A stretch of DNA of 12,695 nucleotides from the NCBI GenBank assembly GCA_045594705.1, contig JAZNZB010000077.1, positions 1 to 12,695 on the forward strand. The letters run 5' to 3'. The position numbers and the translations under genes were made by a program. Shown one piece after another: positions 6,922 to 12,695 of the stretch; the first letter of the stretch is position 1; each line of letters starts with the position of its first letter. This DNA comes from SVQP01 sp045594705 (GTDB lineage: Bacteria > Bacillota > Clostridia > Oscillospirales > CAG-272). The notes under the pieces are model-generated. The model searched no databases, was not told the origin of the DNA, and worked only from the letters and a program-made list of their open reading frames with translations.

Positions 6922-9024
6922 TTACACTGTCTCCTTATTGTTTCGTATATTGATGCACAAAAACGTAACCAAGAGCGCGACAAAGGCCAGTGTGAGCATA
7001 CTCGCCCCAAGCGCGCCGCCGTCCATAAACATGAGCATCAGCTCGTTGCCGTCGAGCAGAGCAGTCAGCTTGGCGTATTGCAGCACGTCCACTCCCATGT
7101 TGTACAGAAGCTTTGGCAGCTGCACGACCACGGTCAGCAGCATCAAAGAAAGGTAGGACACCTTGATCACACCCGTCAGACAGAACGCAAGCACACACAC
7201 AAGCAAGCATGCGCTGTATCTGACAAGCACGATCAGCGCGGCATATTGCCAAAGAGTCAGGTGCGGCGCAGCGTTTTTGTAGATCTGCAGGCTGACCAGC
7301 GTTGCATTCGCGTCCTCAAAGCGGTAGGCAAGCAGGATGGGCAGCAGCTGCATGAATGTAAAGATCACGAAAAACGCGGTGGTCAGCAGCATGCATAAGC
7401 GCAGCTTGGCGCGGCTTGTCTCCCGCCTGCCGCGCGGTGTGGTGGACAGGATAGGGAAGAACTTGGAGGAATGCTCGATTGCTCCCAAAAATGTACAGGT
7501 CAGCAGGATGCACAAGAACAAGAGCAGGTGGTCGCCCGACTCAAACAGCGTCATCCAGCCCGTGTCGTAAAGTAAGGTCAGCCCATCAAGACCGCGCTCG
7601 GATTGGTACGCGCAGGCCTCGGACACCCTGACAAAGGGCATCTCATGCAGGCAGGCGTAGTAGTATTCGTTTTCGATCTGTATCATACTGACCCCTTCGG
7701 GCAGCGTATCGGGCGTAGCGTTTCGGTATTTGAAGTAGTTTCGGTATCCCTGTGAGATACGTTCGCCTTCCGCGTTAAGGTAGTCCCAACGCCCCGCATC
7801 GTCCATGGGTGCGAGCACTTGCACGTAATCGTAATAGATCTGATCGGATCTGCTTGTGTACTCCTTGTACTGCCAAAATGCGCCCGCAGCAGAAATGAGC
7901 AGCAAAAGCACAAGTGTGAGCACCACAAAGCGGCTCTTTCGCAGCTTTTTGCATTCCCAGGCAAGCAGCGTGCGTGCACCAATCGCGGTGCGCGCGTCTT
8001 TCGTGCGGCGGCCTGCAAGATTGAATCGGATATTGGCAAATTTCAGATGCAAAAGCACGATGCCGCCAAGGCACAGCAAAGAGAGCGCGATGTAGAGACC
8101 TAAGATGGCAGGCACGACCGAGATCGGCTTGCCAAAGATTCGCACGCATTGGTATCTGGAAAGGAAGGTGGCTGCGTCCGTGGCTGCTACCAGATTGCAA
8201 TGGTCAAGGATGACGTCGGTGTTGAGATAGGTGCGTCCGTCAAGCACAAGGCTGACGGCATAAGCCAACAGCGAGAGCACCAAGGCCACAAGGCGGTTGC
8301 CAAGCGCATAGGTCAAAAGCCCTACCAGCGCGCACACAAACACCGCGATGGAGGTGCGCACGGCAAAGAGCAGGAGAATGGCTTGCCAGGTGCGCAGGGC
8401 ATAGGGCGCACCGAGAAAGACGCCGAAGCTTTGCACGTATTCGCCAAGCCCCGCAAAGGAAAAGGTCGCTTCCTTCGGCAGCGTGGCAAGCAGCATGCCG
8501 ATCAGCGAGATGCCAAAAAAGAGTGCGCAAAGCGTGAATGCCGAGAGCAGCATGGCAAGAATTTTGCTTGTGACATATCGGAGCCGCCCGCCGGCCGATG
8601 CGTAAATGATGGGGTGCATGCCGGTCTTGCGGTCCACACTGAACAGCTGCACCGAGAGGAATACGGCACAGATCAAGAGCAGCGGATTTGCCGCATGAAA
8701 CGACAGGTACGTATCCCAGCCGCTGACCGGCTGCTCGGCAATCGTGAGCCCCTTGAGATCGGTATAAATGTCGATGACGTCCTCAAAATACAGCGTGGCA
8801 TAGCTGTCCTCGGCGTTGTAAAGGCTCTGTTGATACTGCCGCTTGGCATTCGAGATCACGGCCGAGATCTTTTTTTCATATTGTCGTGTTTGCTGCGACT
8901 CGGGGGCTTTGGACGCCTGATCGTAGGCAAGCGCGCCCGTCACGAGCAGCAATACCAGCACGATTGCCACCGTCAGCTTGGAAAGCCCGATTTTTCTGAA
9001 TTCAAATAATAGTTGTTTCATCAT
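6922..9024 (-). CDS. ABC-2 type permease with two fused homologous halves
   Basis: This 700-aa integral membrane protein is about twice the usual length of an ABC-2 permease half. Each half starts with a cytoplasmic segment ending in a basic helix (FEFRKIGLSK at 7-16; WECKKLRKSR at 356-365), then one membrane helix, a large extracytoplasmic region (about 35-112 and 385-495) and five more helices. Both halves also share the cytoplasmic coupling region after the second helix (DRKTGMHPIIYASAGGRLRY; EHSSKFFPILSTTPRGRRE). It can therefore supply a complete 12-helix pore by itself, with two copies of the adjacent ATPase. The start codon lies in ATGATGA overlapping the lipoprotein stop. There is no clear ribosome binding site, so translation probably depends on coupling, and the second ATG (9021) is an equally good start. 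Substrate unknown. Confidence 0.85.
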   Translation of the reverse strand: MMKQLLFEFRKIGLSKLTVAIVLVLLLVTGALAYDQASKAPESQQTRQYEKKISAVISNAKRQYQQSLYNAEDSYATLYFEDVIDIYTDLKGLTIAEQPVSGWDTYLSFHAANPLLLICAVFLSVQLFSVDRKTGMHPIIYASAGGRLRYVTSKILAMLLSAFTLCALFFGISLIGMLLATLPKEATFSFAGLGEYVQSFGVFLGAPYALRTWQAILLLFAVRTSIAVFVCALVGLLTYALGNRLVALVLSLLAYAVSLVLDGRTYLNTDVILDHCNLVAATDAATFLSRYQCVRIFGKPISVVPAILGLYIALSLLCLGGIVLLHLKFANIRFNLAGRRTKDARTAIGARTLLAWECKKLRKSRFVVLTLVLLLLISAAGAFWQYKEYTSRSDQIYYDYVQVLAPMDDAGRWDYLNAEGERISQGYRNYFKYRNATPDTLPEGVSMIQIENEYYYACLHEMPFVRVSEACAYQSERGLDGLTLLYDTGWMTLFESGDHLLLFLCILLTCTFLGAIEHSSKFFPILSTTPRGRRETSRAKLRLCMLLTTAFFVIFTFMQLLPILLAYRFEDANATLVSLQIYKNAAPHLTLWQYAALIVLVRYSACLLVCVLAFCLTGVIKVSYLSLMLLTVVVQLPKLLYNMGVDVLQYAKLTALLDGNELMLMFMDGGALGASMLTLAFVALLVTFLCINIRNNKETV

Positions 9025-10163
9025 TCGTAAGGATTATATTTGATCAATCTATATTCTCCCGTGACCACGTTGACGATCAGCATGTCGGTAGAAGTGAGGT
9101 TGTGATTTCCATGTTTGTCTTGATAATAATTTTCCGAGATGAAACCCACCCAATCGCCGCATATAAACTCGTTATATCTGTTGGGTGACGGACCTCCGTA
9201 TACAAAACCGTCAACGTGGCACAATCGCTTGCTATCCGTTCCGTCCAGGTCCACAACGTAAATGTTGCCACCGTAAAGATCCTTGTGATCATCTCCGTCC
9301 ACCGTGATCCAGACCTTGGGATTCTCCACGAACTTGACGTAAAGCAGCTTATCGCCGTAAACGTAGAAATCCGCCACGTCCTCTGCGATCAGCACCTCTT
9401 CGCCCGTTGTAAGATCCTTGCAGTACATCTTGTCATACGTCCACTTGCCAAGCGTCCAGCGCAGCTTGTATTTTCCCCATTCGCGGCAATAGTTTTGATC
9501 ATATACACGCCAATCGCCCCCGTCCAGATCGGTGGAGTAATATTCGAGATCATCCACCCAAACGATTCTGCCGCCCTCGATCAGCTCCATTCTGGCAAAC
9601 GGATGTCCGCAGTCGATGACCTCGAGCTTGCCGCTTTGCGTTTCATAGCGGTAGAATGTGACTTTAAAATCGCCTTCCACTTGGGTAGGAAGAGACTCCA
9701 TAAAATAGAGATAATAATTGTAAGAGAAAATGCGACTCAAACGCCCGTTGGAGGTGTAAATTTCCTCTACCTTCATGCTGTCAGCATCATAAGAGCGCAG
9801 GTGGTGTTGTCCATCTGAAGATGAAGAATCCAGATTGTAATACAGAACGTTTCCAATCGAGGTCATCAAGCGCGAGCTAATGGCAAACGGACAGGAGGAT
9901 CCGAACCTTTCGTGCGGACAAAACGGATCCTGACAAACGGGCGATGCGGTACCCGTGGGGATGTGGTATTTGAGTAGCAGACCATTAAAGGCCTGGAACA
10001 TGTAATCTCCCGGAACCGTTCCGGTCTCAACTTCTCCGTATTCCAACTCACTTGCCGTAATCCTTTCGTGCGTCGGCCGCTCGGGTCGCTGCTGCTTTTG
10101 CCCGCAGGCGGCAAGCAGGATGCAAAGCAGGGCAAGGGTGATGAGTAATAATTTTCGTTTCAT
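9021..10163 (-). CDS. Secreted lipoprotein, propeller-like, third of three tandem paralogues
   Basis: The protein is 380 aa from the chosen ATG. A signal peptide with lipobox L-A-A-C puts the lipidated cysteine at residue 20, so it should be anchored on the outer membrane face. After a short linker rich in Q, R, P and E come strand-turn repeats of the type YYSTDLDG, YVVDLDGTD and LIVNVVTGEY. They resemble β-propeller blades of the DUF5050/TolB-like kind; this is my reading of pattern, not a search. A motif C77-x4-C82-x-H84-x6-C91 near the N-terminus is shared by all three paralogues and could bind a metal or form a disulfide. The frame extends to ATG 10184, but GAGGG lies 7 nt before ATG 10163, and that start gives the MK(x)K N-terminus shared by the paralogues. 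Its stop overlaps the permease start (TGATG). Confidence 0.8.
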   Translation of the reverse strand: MKRKLLLITLALLCILLAACGQKQQRPERPTHERITASELEYGEVETGTVPGDYMFQAFNGLLLKYHIPTGTASPVCQDPFCPHERFGSSCPFAISSRLMTSIGNVLYYNLDSSSSDGQHHLRSYDADSMKVEEIYTSNGRLSRIFSYNYYLYFMESLPTQVEGDFKVTFYRYETQSGKLEVIDCGHPFARMELIEGGRIVWVDDLEYYSTDLDGGDWRVYDQNYCREWGKYKLRWTLGKWTYDKMYCKDLTTGEEVLIAEDVADFYVYGDKLLYVKFVENPKVWITVDGDDHKDLYGGNIYVVDLDGTDSKRLCHVDGFVYGGPSPNRYNEFICGDWVGFISENYYQDKHGNHNLTSTDMLIVNVVTGEYRLIKYNPYE

Positions 10164-10176
10164 CATAGCGCCCTCG

Positions 10177-11310
10177 TCATTCATAAGAATTAAACTTGAT
10201 CAATTTATATTCATCGGTTACAACGTTGACCATCAGTATGTCGGTAAAGGCTAGGGAAGCCCCGCTCCAGTCATTCTCATCCGGATAGTAATTTTGAGAG
10301 ATGATCCCAACCCAATCGCCGCAGGATATGGGGTTCATGTATCCATAGCAGAATTCTTCCACGTGGCACAACAAATGCGCGTCCGAACCGTCCGAATTCA
10401 TGACGTAAACGTTTCCTCCCCATTCATCCTTGATCTGCTTGCCGGCGTCCGAGGTAACGTATCTCGGTGTTTCCGTACGTTTCCAATACACGACCTTGTC
10501 ACCGTAAAAATAAAACCAGCCAAAATCCTGTGCAATCACGATTTCTTGATTTGTGGAACGGTCTCTTCTGGATAAACGAACGAACTCACCATTGGCGTCA
10601 AGTGCCCACGTGTAAACGTAATTGCCCCATTCTCGCTGCAATACGGGGGTATAGGGACGCTTGTCTTCTCCGCTTAAGTCTGTGGAGAAATATCCTTCTC
10701 CTCTTTCCCAAACGATTCTGCCCGCCTCAATTGCGTGTATCGTTGCGTACGGATCATCGCAATCAATGACGTCGGTCGTTCCTGTCTGCGTATCTAACCT
10801 GTAAATGACGGTGCCGATAATACTATGATCTACAACCTCCAACTCGGAAAAATAGAGATAGTAGTTATAGGAAAACAGACGACTCAGAACACCGTTTGAG
10901 ATCAGGATCTCCTCGATTTTCATGCTCTCACCGTCATAAGAGCGCAAATGCGACTGACCGTCTATTTCTTTGGCGTAATACAAGATATTTCCAATTGCAG
11001 CATACCAGTGATCCGGCACTCTGAACGGACAATGGTAATCATGGGCGCAAAACGGATCCTGACAGACCCACGTTGCCGTGCCCGACGGAATATGGTATTT
11101 GATCAGGACGTGGTTTGTCGTTGATCCGTATACGTAATCTCCCGGAACTGTTCCGGTTTCCATTTCTCCGTTGTTAAGCTCGCTTTCCGTGATCCTTTCG
11201 GGTAAGGTTTGGAGCGGCTTTCGTTCCGGTCTTTGTTCTTGCTTTTGCCCGCAGGAGCAGAGCAAAAGTGCGATCAAGGTCAATGTAATGATCAAAAATT
11301 TATGTTTCAT
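10177..11310 (-). CDS. Secreted lipoprotein, propeller-like, second of three tandem paralogues
   Basis: At 377 aa from the chosen ATG, this is the most divergent of the three copies. The signal peptide ends in L-C-S-C, a slightly unusual lipobox with Cys at -2, giving lipidated Cys20. The shared motif is present but shorter: C83-x4-C88-x-H90-x3-C94. Other conserved blocks are GTVPGDY, LKYHIP, HLRSYDGESMKIEEI, FSYNYYLYF, YGDKVVY, GGNVYVMNSDGSD, LCHV, CGDWVGI and the C-terminal KFNSYE. AAGGAG lies 5 nt before ATG 11310. An earlier ATG (11328) overlaps the preceding stop but would place the ribosome binding site within the coding sequence and give a non-hydrophobic pre-sequence. The gene follows its upstream neighbour after 14 nt and precedes the next copy after 13 nt. 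Function unknown; a shared role with the transporter is inferred from the operon. Confidence 0.8.
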   Translation of the reverse strand: MKHKFLIITLTLIALLLCSCGQKQEQRPERKPLQTLPERITESELNNGEMETGTVPGDYVYGSTTNHVLIKYHIPSGTATWVCQDPFCAHDYHCPFRVPDHWYAAIGNILYYAKEIDGQSHLRSYDGESMKIEEILISNGVLSRLFSYNYYLYFSELEVVDHSIIGTVIYRLDTQTGTTDVIDCDDPYATIHAIEAGRIVWERGEGYFSTDLSGEDKRPYTPVLQREWGNYVYTWALDANGEFVRLSRRDRSTNQEIVIAQDFGWFYFYGDKVVYWKRTETPRYVTSDAGKQIKDEWGGNVYVMNSDGSDAHLLCHVEEFCYGYMNPISCGDWVGIISQNYYPDENDWSGASLAFTDILMVNVVTDEYKLIKFNSYE

Positions 11311-11324
11311 CATAGCTCCTTTTA

Positions 11325-12464
11325 TCATTCACACGGATTGTATTTGATATACCTGTACTCACCCGTGACTACGTTGACGATCAGCATATCAGACTCCCAA
11401 ACGCCGCCGTCATAGACACACCACGTCAGAATCCCTACCCAATCGCCGCTGCAAAGCTGATTGTTTTGGTGCGATGACATGCCCATGATCGGGCAATCGT
11501 CTACGTGGCACAAAAGATGCTTATCCGAGCCGTCCAGATTCATCACGTACACGTTGCCACCAAGCGTATCGTAAGAGGTGCCGTACTCGTCCGAATACCA
11601 GATCTCGGGATTTTCTACCTGCTTGAAATACAGGATCTTATCGCCGTAAAAGTAGAACCAATCCAGCTTTTCATCTGAAACCACGATCTCTTCTCCGGTG
11701 GTGTGGTCCTTGCGGTATAATGCCCGGATACATGTTTCCTCTGCAGACCAGTCCCACCTGAACGTATATTTTCCGTAAGGGCGGCTGAAATTCATGACGT
11801 ATACGTCCTCGTCATTGCCGTCAAGATCGGTGGAAAAATATTCGTTTCCCCATCGCCAGACGATCCTGTCTGCCTCGATGTCATAGATCCTTGCGGAGGC
11901 GTGCCCGCAATCAATGGTTTCAAGTGCGCCGCTTTGCGTGTCCAGTCTGTAATACGTATAGTCAAACTCCTCTTCAACGCCTGTGGGCAGCTTTTCCCAA
12001 AAATACAGATAATAATCATAGGCAAAGGGGCTGCCGATCATGCCGTTCGAGGTGCGTATCTCCTCCACCTTCATATTGTCTCCGTTATAGGAGCGCAGGT
12101 GGACCTGACCGTCAATTTCCACTCTGTAATACAGCGTGTTTCCGATAGCCGACATCCCGGGCCAATCGACGGCAAATTGGCAAGATGATTGATACGGATC
12201 GTGCGTGCAAAACGGATCCTGACAAACATTCGAGACCGTACCCGTGGGGATGTGATATTTGAGCAGCACACCGTCTACCGAATGGAATATGTAATCTCCC
12301 GGCACGGTGCCTGTTCCGATCTCTCCGTCCTCCATCGCACTTGACGTGATCTTTTCGTGCGTCGGCCGCTCGGGGCGCGGCTGCTTTTGTTCGCAGGCGG
12401 CAAGCCCGAGGCAAAGAAACAGGCAAAGTGCAGCCGATGCGGCCGTGAAACATTTGTTTTTCAT
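11325..12464 (-). CDS. Secreted lipoprotein, propeller-like, first of three tandem paralogues
   Basis: This 379-aa protein opens the five-gene operon. Its signal peptide (1-23) ends in lipobox L-A-A-C with lipidated Cys24. The linker EQKQPRPERPTHEKIT is nearly the same as in the third copy, and the two are closer to each other than to the middle copy. The Cys/His motif is C81-x4-C86-x-H88-x6-C95. Further conserved cysteines are C186 (IDCGH) and C319 (LLCHVD). Strand-rich segments with YFSTDLDGND, YVMNLDGSD and LIVNVVTGEY recur about every 40-60 residues, as expected for propeller blades. The protein is rich in Tyr, Trp and Asp, typical of secreted ligand-binding surfaces. The start is set by AAGGGGG 9 nt upstream. 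It is probably an extracytoplasmic binding or accessory subunit; no enzymatic motif is recognised. Confidence 0.82.
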   Translation of the reverse strand: MKNKCFTAASAALCLFLCLGLAACEQKQPRPERPTHEKITSSAMEDGEIGTGTVPGDYIFHSVDGVLLKYHIPTGTVSNVCQDPFCTHDPYQSSCQFAVDWPGMSAIGNTLYYRVEIDGQVHLRSYNGDNMKVEEIRTSNGMIGSPFAYDYYLYFWEKLPTGVEEEFDYTYYRLDTQSGALETIDCGHASARIYDIEADRIVWRWGNEYFSTDLDGNDEDVYVMNFSRPYGKYTFRWDWSAEETCIRALYRKDHTTGEEIVVSDEKLDWFYFYGDKILYFKQVENPEIWYSDEYGTSYDTLGGNVYVMNLDGSDKHLLCHVDDCPIMGMSSHQNNQLCSGDWVGILTWCVYDGGVWESDMLIVNVVTGEYRYIKYNPCE

Positions 12465-12695
12465 CAGATCATCCCCCTTCCAAAAAAGTGTGCAGGGGTA
12501 TCCCCCTTACTCATAAAGACTACTTTTTCTTGGCAATCGGCCACGCTTTTGGGGAAGATTTTGCATAACAAAAAGGTTTTTATTGCAATCCTTTTGAATC
12601 AGTTACATAGCGGGACAACAAAAAACAGCTGTAGGGAAGTCGGATCGTAGCCATGTCGTTCTGTGAGCCAAGGAGTTGAATTACTAAGTTGGCTT
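12465..12695 (-). promoter_or_regulatory. Non-coding leader and upstream region of the lipoprotein operon
   Basis: No gene is visible in these 231 nt. Reading toward the operon, there is an AT-rich imperfect palindrome at 12561-12588 (TTGCAATAA and TTGCATAA arms), then a weak promoter candidate TTGCCA (12531-12536) with TATGAG (12510-12515), only 15 bp apart. A small hairpin AGGGG-GATA-CCCCT (12494-12507 on the plus strand) comes next, followed by the ribosome binding site AAGGGGG (12473-12479). No promoter here approaches the quality of those at 2030-2188, so the operon may use a regulated or alternative promoter, or be read from further upstream. Confidence 0.35.
12666..12694. repeat. Inverted repeat cut by the window edge
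   Basis: AGCCAA (12666-12671) pairs with TTGGCT (12689-12694) across a 17-nt loop. Pairing could continue beyond the window because the next pair is G-T and the sequence stops. It may be part of a stem-loop or an intergenic repeat. No tRNA fold was found. Confidence 0.3.

Noticed and set aside
8149..9009. 286-codon plus-strand frame opposite the permease
   Set aside because: Antisense to a well-supported membrane protein. It is hydrophilic and Lys/Arg/His-rich, as expected for the complement of hydrophobic codons.
9919..12224. Identical 17-mers spaced about 1.1 kb as a CRISPR or regulatory repeat
   Set aside because: They encode the same CQDPFC motif region in three paralogous genes, so they reflect gene duplication. 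No short repeat-spacer array exists in the window.
6007..12464. Assignment of the five-gene unit to the NosDFY/L copper system
   Set aside because: The outline (ATPase, ABC-2 permease, Cys-containing lipoprotein) is reminiscent, but there is no β-helix NosD-like protein and no NosL-like methionine motif, and the permease is a fused double-length form.

Overview
The window most likely comes from a low-to-mid-GC Gram-positive bacterium of class Clostridia, probably an uncultured gut-type lineage. The reasons are strong AGGAGG-type ribosome binding sites, σA-type promoters with TTGACA boxes, lipoproteins with C-D-P-x-C-x-H motifs of a kind I recall from clostridial genomes, and a tRNA-Glu-like 3' end that matches the clostridial form from memory. 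This is inference; no rRNA or other phylogenetic marker is present.

Layout. Positions 1-206 carry no credible gene. They hold a relic resembling the last ~29 nt of a tRNA-Glu (minus strand), merged into a ~147-bp foldback element (20-166) with a closing inverted repeat and several internal hairpins. A terminator (207-232) ends a two-gene minus-strand operon (1999 to 258): a TIM-barrel sugar phosphate isomerase/epimerase and a D-2-hydroxyacid dehydrogenase, overlapping by ATGA and driven by a perfect TTGACA-17-TATAAT promoter. The divergent spacer (2000-2275) also carries a plus-strand promoter and a 12-bp palindrome. Plus-strand genes 2276-4123 and 4120-5961 encode two full-length ABC exporter half-transporters, overlapping by ATGA and probably forming a heterodimer. 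They end at a perfect 26-nt palindromic terminator (5976-6001) shared with the convergent operon on the other side.

From 12464 down to 6007 the minus strand holds one tightly packed five-gene operon: three tandem paralogous secreted lipoproteins (about 380 aa each, propeller-like strand repeats, conserved C-x4-C-x-H-x(3-6)-C motif), then a 700-aa ABC-2 type permease built of two fused homologous halves, then its 304-aa ATPase. Genes abut or overlap throughout, so the lipoproteins are probably made together with the transporter and work with it at the outer face of the membrane. This lipoprotein/ABC-2 unit is the best candidate here for an undescribed system. Its substrate cannot be read from the sequence.

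The two transport operons converge and the two metabolic genes diverge from the exporter. Nothing in the sequence ties the three operons to one pathway. The right edge (12465-12695) is non-coding and contains the leader of the lipoprotein operon plus an inverted repeat cut by the window end.
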